Of a stretch of 64,000 nucleotides of DNA, positions 1 through 13,700 are shown in pieces. The DNA comes from Chrysophaeum taylorii (Eukaryota; Sar; Pelagophyceae; Pelagomonadales; Pelagomonadaceae), in contig JAQMWT010000009.1 of assembly GCA_029834535.1 (NCBI GenBank), positions 186,001-250,000 of the forward strand. Direction: 5' to 3'. The translations under genes were made by a program, and so were the position numbers. The notes beneath the pieces are model-generated. The model searched no databases and was not told where the DNA came from. It worked only from the letters and a program-made list of their open reading frames with translations. Numbering within the stretch: position 1 is the stretch's first letter; the number at the start of each line of letters is the position of its first letter.

Positions 1-1
1 G

Positions 2-499
2 ATAGTCTCTTCGGTCGCTTCGTATCTCGGCTTCGAGGCCCACGCAACAGACCGTCCCCCCCTTCTCGTGGATGCGCAGACCTCGTGCCGCGCGCACCGG
101 CTGGCGGCCGCGCGCACCGATCCGATGAAGGGTCCTCCGGTCGAGGTCGGACCGCTCGACTGGAGCCGCCGGGCAGCCGCCGACTTCAACCGCGCCCGCG
201 GTGGCCCTTTTGACCTCGTTTTGGGCTCGGAGATCGTCTACGCCACCAGGGACCAGTCTTTGGAGACCGTCGTCGCAACCTTCGCCAAACTTTCCGCGAC
301 CATCAAGACCCTCCTCGCCCCTAACGGCGCCGCCGTCCTCGCCTGGTGCCCGCGCTCCCACGTCGAACCCCTCTTCTTCGACAACCTGGCGACCTTTCAC
401 CTCAAAGCCTCCGCCCCGCGTCCCATCGGCCACCTCGGCCTCTCCGACCTCCAGGCCCAAGGCATCCGCATCATCCACGTTTCCCACACCACTACTTAG
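2..499 (+). CDS. METTL21-like class I methyltransferase, 3' part
   Basis: The frame is open from base 2 to a TAG at 497-499, so the window holds only the C-terminal ~165 residues; the N-terminus lies to the left. Visible landmarks are a YLGFEAHATD stretch (the 'LGA-x-V-x-ATD' strand that holds the acidic SAM-binding residue), a LDW motif, then FDLVLGSEIVYA, which matches the post-motif region of METTL21/FAM86-type lysine methyltransferases (family pattern D-x-I-L-G-S-D-V-V-Y). A later LLAPNGAAVLAWCPRS strand fits the end of the Rossmann fold. Family members methylate lysines of chaperones, elongation factors and similar proteins in the cytosol. The substrate cannot be inferred here. The SAM-binding GxGxG motif should lie just outside the window. 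It is convergent with the next gene, only 20 bp away. Confidence 0.72.
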   Translation: MVSSVASYLGFEAHATDRPPLLVDAQTSCRAHRLAAARTDPMKGPPVEVGPLDWSRRAAADFNRARGGPFDLVLGSEIVYATRDQSLETVVATFAKLSATIKTLLAPNGAAVLAWCPRSHVEPLFFDNLATFHLKASAPRPIGHLGLSDLQAQGIRIIHVSHTTT

Positions 500-519
500 C
501 TGCTACGAGACCACTCCTC

Positions 520-987
520 CTAACTTTCAGTCGAGATCGCGCTATAGGTCGTTGTTGTTGTCGTTGTTGTTGTTGTTGTTCTCTGGGGGGGCTGGTTCTT
601 GGGTGGTCCATCTTTGATCAGGTACCAGTAGACAACCACCGTCCCGACATACAATACCGAGATCAACCAGAAACCAGGATCCGTGAAAAACTCCACGTGG
701 TCCTCGCCGTTCGGTATCATGAACACGGGGACGGTGATCGTCGCGTCGAGGATCGCGGCGAGCGCAAACATGGCAAGCCCCACCTTCAACCCGTGAGTCT
801 TGTCGCCCGTCCTGTAGTAGAACCGGGCACCGAGCGCGACGAGGGGCACGATCGCCACAGTCAGCACCAGATTCCCCTGGAGATCCGGGTCAGACATGAT
901 GGGCACCGCGTACGACCCCAAAAATAGGCTCACGCCCGCAACCCACACCACGACCGACGCGATGATCATTCGCCGAACGATCATCAT
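520..987 (-). CDS. Small four-helix membrane protein, DUF5367-like
   Basis: A 155-residue protein starting at ATG 987. Hydrophobic segments lie at about residues 8-28 (IIASVVVWVAGVSLFLGSYA), 39-56, 68-88 and 103-123, giving four predicted membrane spans. Signature pieces are R-F-Y-Y-R, the HGL-x-GLAMF block, then ITVP and FFTDPGFWLI. From memory this arrangement resembles the bacterial DUF5367 family of unknown function, including the 'VP...P.G...FF.DP.FWLI' pattern; a database search would have to confirm it. The C-terminus runs through a (GTT)n microsatellite that encodes about 11 threonines, unlikely to be functional. No intron is seen. If it is truly bacterial-like, horizontal transfer is a possible origin. 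Function unknown. Confidence 0.62.
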   Translation of the reverse strand: MMIVRRMIIASVVVWVAGVSLFLGSYAVPIMSDPDLQGNLVLTVAIVPLVALGARFYYRTGDKTHGLKVGLAMFALAAILDATITVPVFMIPNGEDHVEFFTDPGFWLISVLYVGTVVVYWYLIKDGPPKNQPPQRTTTTTTTTTTTYSAISTES

Positions 988-1740
988 CCTTTTGTTGTCG
1001 TCGGTGGCGTCGAGGAGGAACTTGTTTTGGGGGGAGGGAACCGAGGGAGGGGTTTAAAGGTCGACTGCGAAGGGGGGTGCGAACTTGAGCACGCAGGGCA
1101 CTCCGTGTTTTGGGGGGGGGGTATTCGAAGACGCGCATGTATCCCGAGGCCTTATCACCGAGCCGTGCGAGCCAGGCGAAGAGCGGAGGGGCCCCGCCCA
1201 CAGTCCGTACGCATGCTGCCGCCGAACGCATGTGCGACGAAGTGCGACGTCCTGCTGGGCGCAGGGGTGGCCTGAGTGGGGCTATACCCAAGGCGGCAAC
1301 ATGGCTGAGGTTGGTGAGGTCGCAGCCGACCTATGGCGTTGGCAATCCCCACTCGCGGTATAGATGCGGCGAACTTGGGCCGCCTTGGCCGCGGCGACGT
1401 TGGCAGAGCCACCTTCCCACCACGCCCTCGCTGCTGCTGCGATTCGCGCAGCATCGCAGGTTTTCTTCTTCTTACGTAAATAATAATATCTTATGTTTGT
1501 AATCCTTTTGTAAATAATGTTTGAAAATGTTTTTGTAAACATAGGATGTTTTCGTTTTGTTGTTTCATTAACAACATTTTTTTTAACGAACCGATGATCC
1601 AAGTTTTTGGATCGCAAGCTATTATTCATTATTCAGCCCCAAAAACCCCTCCCCCCAGGTCTTTCTTTATACAAAAATAAAACCCTTTTGAGACTTAACG
1701 AAAGACAAGGGACGTGCTAGTTGGATCCGATGATGCCGTG
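988..1740. other. Intergenic spacer before dynein gene
   Basis: No convincing gene. The left half is GC-rich with G-runs, and the right half from about 1460 turns AT-rich, as expected for a promoter or 5' UTR of the dynein gene. ORFs here are short, overlap on both strands and have no recognisable domain. A motif TTTAAAGGTCGACTGC (1053-1068) recurs at 43944-43959 in a similar G-rich context. No tRNA or snRNA pattern was recognised. Confidence 0.5.
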
Positions 1741-4700
1741 ATGCGGCGACGCGAGGAGAGGTCTGAGACCTCAAAAACTGCGAGCATGTTCTTGCTCGAT
1801 CCCGAGAGCGTGCACCGGTACGACCTCAAGACGGCGAGCTCGTTGCGGCGCAAGCCGCGGCAAATGGCGTCGTTGTCGCAGACGTCGCTGCACCCAACGT
1901 CGGGGAGCTCGGAAGCGGCGTCGTCGGCGCTGCGCAAGACCCTCGGGCCGCTCCTCGCGCCACAGTCGACGCCGAATCTCTTAGGCGGCAGCGGCGACGA
2001 ACGGCCTGAGGAGCGTTCAGCGGTTGCGCAGGCCGCGCTCGCCAAGCTCGTGGAACGCGAGGCCGAGCCCGCGGCGGAGCATTCCGACGAGCAGGATATA
2101 GAGATCGCGCGGCTTGGCATCAAGACGGGCGAGGACGCGGTCAACTTCTTGACGGCTGCGGCGAACAAGGGCAGCGCGATAAAGTTCGTCCATCTTATTC
2201 ACGCCGACGCCGGCACGGATTTTCGGCCGTACACTCTCGACGTCGTGCCCGCGGCGGTGGCCCTCGCGCGGGGGGATTATTTCACGATGAGCAAAACGGG
2301 ACTCGTCCACTGCGTTCTCCGGAAGGGCGCGAACGCGACCGAGTGCATCGCGATGAACGAGTGGGTGCGGCACTCGACTTTCTTCAACCTGCTGCGGTCG
2401 ATCAGCTTCTTTAAGAATTTCATTCCTTTCAAAATGTTTCGGCAGTGGCGCCGCAACGTGCGCCAAAAACTCTACGCCGAGCAGCGGCTGCGCATTCAGT
2501 CACGGCTCTTTCTCGCAAGAGCTTCGTTCTGCGCGCCGTGCATCGAGATCAAGAAGGAGACCTACGGGCTGAAGAAGGCGACGCTCGTCGTGACGCCCAA
2601 GGCGCGAATACAGTCGGACCCCCTCGAGGCGTTTATGGAGCAGCAAAACGCAACGCGCAAGGACGCGATGGTTCTGTGCGAGGCGACGATGAAGCGCGTC
2701 GTCGAGATCGCCGCGGCGGCGTGCGAGGCCGTGCAGACGCTCGACCAAAACAAGATCGAGTCCGAGGATCCGCGCAAGAGGCTCGACGCGCTCATGGCGG
2801 CCAAGCTCGAGAGCAAAAATACCAAGACAAAGTCGATGAATGCGACTGTCGAGGAGAAGAAGGCCAAGCGGCGGCTCGCGCTGCGCGCGGCCGAGGACCG
2901 CTCGATGCTGAGCGACTTCGTGCGCCTCGCGGACTGCATGATGGTCGAGGTCGTCGTCGTCCACGTTCTCCACTCGTTTTCGGGACACCTTCTCGCCGAT
3001 TTCACGGACATCCAGCACAAGATCGGGTTGTTCGAGGTGTCGATCGGCTTCGACGACACGGGCATGGTCTTCTCGCCAACCCTCGAGGACTTTTACGACA
3101 TGGCGACGAGGCTCGCCGACGACGTCGTCAATCTCGTCAGCCGCATTCCCCGGGTGCTGGATGCGCGGGGGTGCGCCGAACACTGCACGTCGGCAGCCTT
3201 CGCCTCCAAGTTTGAGCAACTCATCAGATCACTCCCCGCGTACAACAAATTCATGGCATCGCTCCGCCAAAAGTTCAGCGACGACTTCGAGGTGTCTCGA
3301 CGGCACAACGCGCAGGTCGCGATCACGGCGCAGCCGATCTACGATGCGAGCCGCACCTTCGACGCCGACACGTTTCACCTCGAAGACGACTCGTACGCCG
3401 AGGCACGCCGCGAATTCGAACGCATGCTCTCGTGGCACAAAGACCTCGAGAAACTCCGAATGCGCGACTCGGTCGGGACGATCGAGGTCACGTCGCGCCA
3501 ACTCAAGCAAATGCTCGCCGGATTCGTCGAGACCAAGCTCGACCTCCTCAAGGCCATCATTCGCGACAAGGCCCAGGTGCAGTGCGCGGAGGTTCTCAAG
3601 ACCCTCACCAAGCGCGTTCGGTTGCTCGAGGCGACGCCCGCGACGCTCGAGGAGTACGCGACGTACGTCGAGACGACGATGGACTACGACGAGCGCGAGA
3701 TGCGCAAGCTCCGCGCGCCGGTCGATCAGATGTACGCCTTGCTCCAGTCCAACGACGTCAAAATACCCCCCGACGACCTCGTCGCCCTCGACGAGATGCA
3801 CTCGTACTCGACCCAGTACTCGGAGCAACTCGCCAAATCAAAGGCCCTCAAGGAAACCGATCTTCAGGCGCACTCGGAGCAGCTCGACAGGGACATCGTC
3901 ACCCTCAACGTCAAGCTCAACGAATTCACCAGCAACCTCGGCACGGGCTCCTTCGTCCAAGCCGTCCATTTCGACGACCCGTCGCGGCCGCGCGAAGACG
4001 TCAAACGCATGACGCAGCGCCTCGACCATTTCGCGAACCTCGCAAAAACGTACTCCTCCTACAAGGAGCTCTTCGGATTCGCGGCCGACGACTGTCCGCC
4101 GCTCAAGAAAGCAAGCGACCGTCTCAAGCTCGTCGACAAGCTCTGGACGTCCGTCGCCGACTGGCACGAAGCCTACCACGCCTGGACCCAGGGTGATCTC
4201 ACCGAGCTCCAAGCCGAGGACGTCGATCGCCAGATGCAGCTGTTCGCTGCCGACGCGTTCTCGCTGAATCGCAAAATCAAGTCGGACGTCACCGATAAGC
4301 TTGCCGCGACCATCGACGGCTTCAAGCCCCTCGTGCCGCTCGTCGTGGACCTCGGCAACCAAGCCCTACTCCCGCGCCATTGGGGGAAACTCTACGCGGC
4401 GGTTGGCAAGACCTACGACAACACCAAGCCGTCCACGCTCTCGGACTTTCTCGAGTGGGGTATCCAGGAACACGCCGAGCTCGTGTCCGAGGTCTCGGGC
4501 ACCGCGTCGGGCGAAGCTCAGCTCGAGAAAGGCCTCGAAAAAATGGCCACGGCCTGGGACACCCTCAGGTTCCAGACAAAGGACTGGCGCGGTGGTTCAC
4601 ACATATTGGTGGGAATTGACGAAATCCAGCAAGAGCTCGACGACCAGCTCGTCAAGACCCAGGCGATGCGGGGCTCGCGCTTTGTCAAACCCTTCCTCGA

Positions 4701-7700
4701 ACGCGCCGCCGATTGGGAGAATATGCTCACGACGCTCCAGGAGATCATCGACAATTGGCTCACGGTGCAAGCCGCTTGGTTATATTTGGAGCCCATCTTC
4801 AGGTAACTAACTAGTGATTCGCGACGCGACGCTAGTAACGACGACGATTCTCGACCGCAGCTCGGATGACATCATGCGACAAATCCCCCAGGAAGGTCGG
4901 TCGGCATGTCGACAGATAGACAGACAGACAGACAGAAACCCGTGATTTTTTTTTCTCACGGCCTTCTTCGCGTCCTCAGGCCGGATGTTCAAGGTGGTCA
5001 ACCAGGTCTGGAAAGAGTCGATGGCGGCCACCGTCGCCGATCCGGCGGTCGTATCCGTCGCCCGCCGCCAGGGCCTCGTCGAGAGCCTCAAAGACGCGAA
5101 CGAAAAACTTGAGCGGATCAACAAGGGCTTGAGCGATTACTTGGAAACCAAGCGTCTCGCCTTTCCGCGCTTCTTCTTCCTGTCCAACGACGAGCTCCTC
5201 TCTATATTGGCCGAGACGAAAGACCCGCTGCTCGTGCAGCCGCACTTGAAGAAATGTTCTTTCCACCGCCGGTGTCAAAAAAAAAATATATATATCTCTC
5301 TCTCTGCTGGAAAAAGAACAATGTTTCACATCTCTCAGGTTTCGACGGCATCTGCAACCTGGAGTTCACCGAGCGCCAAGATATCCTGGCCGCGTTCGAC
5401 GGACCCGTCGGCAAGAGTGAGCGCCTCGAGTTTGCCTACGATGCGTGCCAGCACAAGAAAATCAATCCCCGCGACAGCGCTGGGAACGTAGAAGTGTGGT
5501 TGGTCGAGGTCGAAGCGATCATGAAAAAGTCGCTAGCACACGCGATCGACCAGTCCCTCGCGGACTTTCACGCGTCCGATCGCGACCGATGGCTCGAGAG
5601 CTGGCAGGGCCAGACCATTTTGACTGTGAACCAAATCACGTGGGTCCTCGCGGTCGAGGCAGCCATCGAGTCCGGAGGCGACGCGCTTAAGAATCTCCAT
5701 TCCAAACGATGCACCGAGCTTCTCGACGTCGTCAAGTTGGTGCGCGGCGACATTCCGAAAGCTCTGCGCAAAACGCTTGGTTCGCTCGTCGTGATGGACG
5801 TCCACAATCGTGACGTGAGCCTTGAGTTGTCCAACGCCAACCTAAAATCGCCGACCGACTTTGATTGGCTTGCGCATCTGCGCTACTACGTTCGAGACCT
5901 CAAAAAGGGCCAGAACTCTGCCCTCAGCGGCGAACCCGGGACGATTGACTGTCGAATGATCAATGCCAGCATCCTGTACGCGTACGAGTACATCGGAAAC
6001 TGCGGCCGCCTCGTCATCACGCCGCTCACCGACCGGTTCGTTTTCTCTCGTACTCGCTGGCGAAACGTTTGCGCACAGATGCTACCGCACGCTGATGGGA
6101 GCAATCCACCTGAACCTCGGCGGCGCGCCAGAAGGCCCTGCTGGCACGGGCAAGACTGAGGTGACCCAGTCTGCCGTTGGTGCCGTGACCGCGTTGGCGC
6201 ACAGACTACTAAGGACCTCGGAAAGGCGATCGCGATCCAATGCGTCGTCACCAATTGTGAGTGTCCAAGGACTGGCCGTTCATCACTTGCCGCCGCCGCC
6301 GCCGCCGCCGTCAGGCTCGGATGCGCTCGACTACAAGGCCATGGGTAAATTCTTCAAGGGCCTCGCGGCCTCGGGGGCCTGGGCATGGTGCGTAATGCCG
6401 CTCTGTGTGCCCAAACGTGTTCTTTTTGACGACGACATGATGGATGGACGTGCACAGCTTTGACGAATTCAACCGCATCCAACTCGAAGTGTTGTCGGTT
6501 ATCGCGCAGCAAGTGCTCACGATACAACAGGCCAAGGCGCGCCGCGCCGAACGCTTCATGTTCGAAGGAACTGATCTGCCGCTAAAAATGACGTGCTGTC
6601 CCTTCATCACCATGAATCCGGGCTACGCCGGTCGTGCTGAACTTCCAGATAATCTCAAGGTTCTCTTCCGAACTGTTGCCATGATGGTTCCCGACTACGC
6701 AATGATCGGTGAGATCCTCCTGTACTCGATGGGCTACACCGAAGCAAAAGCCCTCGCGGTCAAGATTGTCACGACGTACAAGCTCTGTTCCGAGCAGCTC
6801 TCATCGCAGTCGCATTACGACTACGGGATGCGCGCCGTCATGGCCGTGCTTCGCGCCGCGGGGAATCTCAAGAGGAATGAAGGCCACTTGAACGAGGCTA
6901 TCCTCGTGCTACGGTCAATCATCGACGTCAACTTGCCCAAGTTTTTGTCTCCCGATGTGCCGCTTTTTGAAGGCATCACGTCCGATCTTTTTCCGGGGGT
7001 CAAGATCGATCCGCCCGACCGGTCGGCGATGGAAGCGGCTTTCAAAGACGTGTGCGCCAAGCGAAACCTCCAGCCGACCACGTATTTCTGGGACAAGGTA
7101 GTTCAAATTTATGACATGATGGTTGTGCGGCACGGCTTCATGATTGTTGGAATGCCCTTGTCCGGTAAAACAATGGCCTGGAAGGTTCTTGCCGATACGC
7201 TCGGATTACTCCACCAAACATTTCCGGATGAAACTAGGTGGACCAACGTCATTTCGCTCGTCATGAATCCGAAAAGCATCACGATGGGTCAGCTCTACGG
7301 GCAGTTCGGTGCGTTTTTCGGTCGGGGCGTCGTGACGGTGCCTTTGTTGTTTTGCACAGATCCTATAAGTACCGAGTGGACGGACGGCTGCCTTGCGATC
7401 AACTACAGAAATGCAGCCATGTCCAAGGTCGGGACTCAGGCAGATCGCAAATGGATCGTCCTCGACGGTACGTTCGTCGGCGAAAATGTCCTTGATGATG
7501 ATGAGCACGACGCACGTTTTTGACTGGTTTTGTTTTCATCCATCACCACTCTGCGACTTGACTCTACTCCGCAGGCCCTGTTGATGCGATATGGATTGAA
7601 AACATGAACACGGTCCTTGACGACAACAAGAAGCTTTGTCTCATGAGCGGCGAAATCATTGCGATGTCGGACACCATGTCCATGATATTCGAACCGATGG

Positions 7701-10700
7701 ATCTGCTCGTCGCGTCACCGGCTACCGTCTCGCGCTGCGGCATGATATACCTCGAACCCGAGCAGTTGGGTTGGCAGCCGCTCCTCGACTCGTGGCTGTA
7801 CGAATGGAGAAAGAAGGAAGCTGTGCCAAAAGAAGGCGCGGAATTTGATGCCGAGCACACCATTCGTCGTTTCGAGCTCGAGCTGGCCGACGAGGCACGC
7901 CTGCGCGTACTGTTTCAGTGGCTGGTCGAACCGATGATGTGCTTGCTGAGACGCGACCTCAAGGAAATGTCGCCGAGCGTCGACTCCGCGCTTCTCGTCT
8001 CACTTCTGAAGCAACTGGAGATTCTGTATAAAGAATCCATTCCCGCGGGTGGCAGCAACGCGGACGCTGATCTCAGGACCAAGCACCTGGAAAGCGCCTT
8101 CCTCTTTGCGCTCGTGTGGAGTATTGGCGCAACAGTTGGCGGGGACGGCCGTAAGCGGTTCTCTGCTTTTCTGCGCGCAATAATCGCCGATGTGGAAACC
8201 GTCAGCGCGCCCGAGTATAATGGTGTGAAGACTCTGCTCACCATGCGCGAGTGGCAGTCGCCCGCGTCGACGGCGCAACTTTCGTTTTTAAATCCGCTTC
8301 CGAGCGAAGGAGACTGCCACGACTGGTGTTACGACCACAAGGAAGGACGGTGGGTTTCGTGGATCGAGACGCTCCCGCAGTTCGACGCGCCCAGCGATAC
8401 CAAATTTTCACAAATCCTGGTGCCAACCGTTTGCACGGCTCAAATGTCCTTCTTCTGCTGCAAAATGTTGCCGGCAGGAACGCGCCCGCTCATCGTGGGA
8501 CCGACTGGCACGGGAAAGAGCGTGTGCGTCGCCAAGGCTCTCAGCAAGGAGCTCTCCCAAGATAAGTTTAAGGCCATCAATTTGAATTTCAGCGCCAAAA
8601 CGTCTGCCAACACGACCCAGAACATCATCGACGGTGCGCTAACCAAACGCCGCAAGGGTGTCTTTGGCCCGCCCGTCGGCTTGAGCGCTGTGGTCATGGT
8701 CGATGACCTCAATATGCCAGAAGTTGAGACTTATGGTGCGCAACCACCGATCGAGCTGCTTCGGCAGCTCGTGGACTCGGGTGGCTATTACGACCTAAAG
8801 GACAAGTCTTGGACGACGATCATTGATACCGTCGTCATGTGCGCCATGGGACCACCTGGTGGCGGTCGCAATCCAACGACGCCTCGTTTTCTCCGTCATT
8901 TCAGCGCTCTGTGCTTTAGCGAGTTTGATGACGCGACGCTGACGCGCATTTTCACCACGATAGTCAGTCACGCCTTCAACGTTGGTGACCTGTCCGAAAA
9001 TGTCCGCGCCACCGGCGGCGCAATCGTCGAAGCCACGCTTCGCACCTACCGAGAGGCCATGCGAGTCCTCCTGCCAACCCCAAGCAAAAGCCAGTGAGTC
9101 TTTCGTCGTTGGGATGTATCGCTTCGACGTCGCGACTCTCGTTCTCCGCACAGCTACACTTTCAACCTTCGCGACTTCTCGCGCGTGATCCAGGGTGTTC
9201 TCATGGCAGACTCGTCGCAGATTGCCGACGGCAATGCCATGGCGCGTGTCTGGATGCACGAGGCGCTCCGCGTATTCGCCGACCGTCTGACCGACGATCA
9301 CGATCGCGATTGGTTCGTCGCGCACACCAAGACTATGGTCGACGAGGTATATAAGCTCAAGTTCGACGACGCGCTCGAGCACGTAAGGGGCGACGCATCG
9401 TCAATCGGCTACGCCCAGCTCCGCAGCCTCTTCTTCGGGAACTACATGTTGTCACCCGACGAGGACGTTCGACCGTACGCGGAGATCAAGGATTTGGCTG
9501 CGCTCCAGCAAACAATCGAACAGTATCTGGTCGACTTCAACGCTCAGTCACGCAAGCCTATGGACCTCGTCATGTTCCGTTTTGCCATCGAGCACATCTC
9601 GCGAATCGCGCGCATCCTCCAAATGCCGGGTGGCAACGCGCTTCTCGTGGGCGTAGGCGGCTCTGGCCGCCAATCGCTGACGATTCTCGCCGCCGAAATC
9701 GCCGGGTGCAAGCTGAGGCGTATTGAGATTTCTAAGAACTACGGCATGGTCGAGTGGCACGACGATGTCAAGCTCATCCTCCGCGACGCCGGTACCGGCG
9801 ACAAACCGGTGGTCTTTCTCTTCGCCGATACGCAGATTAAGCTGCCCGCGTTCACTGAAGATATCAACAACGTGCGTCCCCGCAATCGTAGACGATCATC
9901 GTCACCGACTCCCCGTGACACGTGTTGCGCGCAGGTCCTCAACGGTGGTAAGAAGCAGCCGCAAGGTCGTGTTATATGTTTGTTCACGGTTGTTGCGTCT
10001 TCTAGGCGAGGTGCCAAATTTGTTCGCGAACGACGAGAAGGTCTCGATTAACGAAGCCGTGCGGCCGTTAGCAAACGCGCAGTTTGGCAAGCAAGCTGCG
10101 GGCAACATGACGCCTTTCGAGCTCTATGCGTACTTTGTACAGCGCGTGCGAGAGCGGTTACACGTCGTGCTTGCCTTCTCGCCCATCGGTGACGCGTTTA
10201 GAGAGCGTCTGCGGCTCTTTCCGTCGCTCGTGAACTGTCGCGCACGCAGCGTCTTCTTCTTCTTCTTCTTCTTCTTCTTCTCGTGCTTTCTTCTTATAGT
10301 GTGGAAACGCGCCGTGACGTCGCACTCGCAGGTTGTGCCATCGATTGGTTCACGGCGTGGCCTCGCGACGCACTCGTCGCGGTTGCCGATAAAAAACTGG
10401 CTGATGTCGAGCTGGACGATGCCATTCGGCCAGCGATCGTCGAGACGTGCCAGAACTTCCACACGTCAGCCGCCGAGCTCTCCGAGCACTTCAAGCAAGC
10501 GACGGGCAGAATTACTTACGTGACGCCAACGTCGTACCTCGAGTTGCTCATTGCGTTCAAGTCGGCACTCGCGACGCGTCGCGCGACAGTCGTGGGACAA
10601 AAGACGCGCTATCAAAACGGCCTCGAGCAGCTCGCGTCGGCCGAAAACAATGTCGGCAACATGCAGAAGGAACTGACGGACCTCCAACCCGTGCTAAAAG

Positions 10701-13700
10701 TGTCGCAGGAAGATACCGACCGGCTTATGGGCGAAATCGAGGCGAAGCTGCCGGGTGTCCGAAAGGAGGAGGAACAAGTTGGAGCCGAGGCCGCCGTCGC
10801 TCAAAGGGAGGCCGACGCCGTCAAGAAGCAAGTCGACGAGGTCCAGGCCGATCTCGACGAGGCAATCCCAGCGCTCAACGACGCGCTCAAGGCGCTGGAC
10901 ACGATCAAACCGAACGACATCAACGAGATCAAGGTCCTAGCGAAACCGCCAGCGACCGTCAAGCTGGTGTGCGAGGCCGTCTGCGTGATGCTCGGCGAGA
11001 AACCTGTCAAGGCGCCCGATCCCGACGACCCGTCGCGCAAAATCATGGACTACTGGCCGTCGGCGCAGAAAATGCTCGCCGACAAGAATTTCATTTCGCG
11101 CATGAAGACATACGACAAGGATAACATTCCTGTCAAAACAATCTCGACGTTGCGCGACAAGTATATGACGCAAGACAACTTCACGCCCGACGCCGCCGCC
11201 AAGGCGTCGTCGGCCGCGAGCGGCCTTTGTCGATGGTGTTACGCCATGTCGACCTACGATCGCGTCGCAAAGGTCGTGGGGCCCAAGAAACAAGCCCTTT
11301 CCAAGGCTCAGGACGCCCTCGAGGTGACTATGAGCAACCTCGCCAAGAAAAAAGCGTCGCTCGAAGAGACGCGAGACGCGCTCGCCGCGCTCCAATCAAA
11401 GCTCGAGGCGTCGAAGAAAAAGAAAGAGGAACTCGCTGCCCAGGTCGACCTTTGCGCAGCCAAGCTCGTCCGCGCGAAGAAACTGATCGAGGATCTCGGC
11501 GGCGAGAAAATCCGCTGGTCGGGTTTTGTCGAAGAACTTTCGGGGGTATTTTCCAACTTGACCGGGGACGTCCTCGTCTCGGCCGCCCTCATGGCGTACC
11601 TTGGCCCCTTCACGTCCAAGTTCCGCGAGGAGCAGATGAAGAGCTGGGTGTCGCAAATTCAGGCGCTCGATATACCCAGGTCGGCGAGTCCGACGCTAGC
11701 CAAGACCCTCGGCGATCCGGTCAAGATCCGCCAGGCCATCGTCGACGGCCTGCCGACCGACAACTTTTCGATCGAAAATGCCATCGTCGTCTGGAGCGCC
11801 AAGCGATGGCCCTACGCGATCGACCCCGACTCGCAAGCTAACCGATGGATCAAGTGCAGCGAGTCAGGTAACGGGCTCAAGACCGTCAAGCCCACGGACG
11901 ACTTCGTGCGCACGTTGGAGTCAGCGATCGCCTACGGCACGCCCGTGCTTTTGGAGAACTGCAGCGCCGACCTGCCCGCCGTTTTGGAGCCGCTCCTCTT
12001 GAAACGTGAGAACAAAGTCGTCGTCGTCGTCGTCGGGGTGTCAACCAACGTGTCCCCGCAGAGATATTTAAGAGTGGTGGCCTGGACAGCATTCGACTGG
12101 GTGACTCCACAATAACCTACGACTTGAACTTCAGGCGAGCGCAAAAAAGACTGTGCTTGAAAACGACGAATAAAATTTTTTCACGCAGGTTCTACATGAC
12201 GAGTCGCGAGCGAAACCCGCACCTGTTGCCGGAGACCGCGGTCAAGGTGTCCCTGCTGGCGTTTCTTGTAACGCCCGAGGGTCTGGCCGACCAGCTTTTG
12301 GGGGTCGTCGTCGCGCAAGAACGCCAGGATCTGGAGAAGAAGAAGAACGAACTAGTTGTCGAGGGCGCGACCAACGCTGCCAAGCTCAAGCAAATCGAAG
12401 ACTCGATCCTCGAGATATTGTCTTCCGAAGGGAACATTTTAGAAGACGAGACGGCGATTACCACTCTGGGCAAATCCAAGGTGACATCAGATACGATAAA
12501 GTCCAAGCAGGAAGTCGCCGAAGCGACGGAGAAGGAGAACGACGAGGCGAGGTCAAAATACTACCCTGGCGCGTTCGCAACCCAAGTTCTGTTTTTCTGC
12601 ATCAGCGACTTGGTCAACATCGAACCGACGTACAGCTACAGCCTGACGTGGTTCACCAACCTGTTTAGGCGATCGATCCAAAACTCGGAGCCGGCGGACG
12701 ATGTTCCGACGAGACTCGAGAACCTGCGACGACACTTCGAGTTTTCTCTCTACCAGAATGTCTGCCGGTCTCTCCTCGAGAAGGACAAACTGCTCTTTTC
12801 CTTTTTGCTCGCCGTACGCATCCAGGCCAACACCGAAAACGGCGGCGGCGGCGGCGGCGGCTTTAACGCGGCCGAGTGGCGATTCCTGCTCACGGGCGGA
12901 GTCGGCGGCGACAACCCCCACCGAAACCCCTGTTCCGAGTGGCTCAGCGACAAGTCCTGGGACGAACTGTGTCGGCTGAGCGACATCTCCGCGTTTCGGG
13001 GGTTGAAAGAAAGCTTCGGCGCTCACAAGGTTGGCTACAAAGAGATATACGACTGCGCGACGCCGCATCAATCGCCCCTTCCGGGCGAATGGGATGACAA
13101 GCTTCAGGGTCTTCGCCGGCTCTGCGTACTCCGCTGCATTCGACCGGACAAAGTCTCGCTGGCGGTACAGCACTTCGTCATCGAGGTTAAGGGGGCAAAA
13201 TTCGTCACACCTCCACCATTCGATCTCCAGGCGTGCTTCAAGGAGTCGCAGCGCACGACGCCGCTCGTCTTCGTGCTGTCCCCGGGCAGCGACCCAATGG
13301 CCGCCATCCTGCAGGCAGCGGCGGCCGAGACCCGAGAAGTCCGCTCCATTTCGTTGGGGCAGGGCCAAGGCCCCGTCGCCGAGAAGCTTATCTCCCAATC
13401 GCGGCGCGATGGTTCCTGGGTGGTCCTTCGCAGAGTCGTCGAACTTTTTCTCGTTATTGTCTACGATTAGAACGAACGAACGAACGAACGTGTGTGCCCG
13501 AGCGCGTCTGCGCCTGTCGTAGTGTATCTAGGATTTGTTTTGTGCGCCGCCGGTGCTCAATTCACACTGAGCAAGAAATCTCGAACGCAGGTCCTCCAAA
13601 ATTGCCACCTCGCGCCGTCGTGGATGCCGCGCTTGGAGCAGATCTGCGAGAACTTCACGCCCGACAACACGACGCGCGACTTCCGACTCTGGTGTACCAC

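Noticed and set aside
1714-1740. Dynein start at the GTG at 1714
   Set aside because: Nuclear eukaryotic genes rarely start at GTG; the ATG at 1741 is in frame nine codons later. Similar GTG/TTG-initiated extensions were trimmed at 21884, 52557, 55648, 59586 and 61305.
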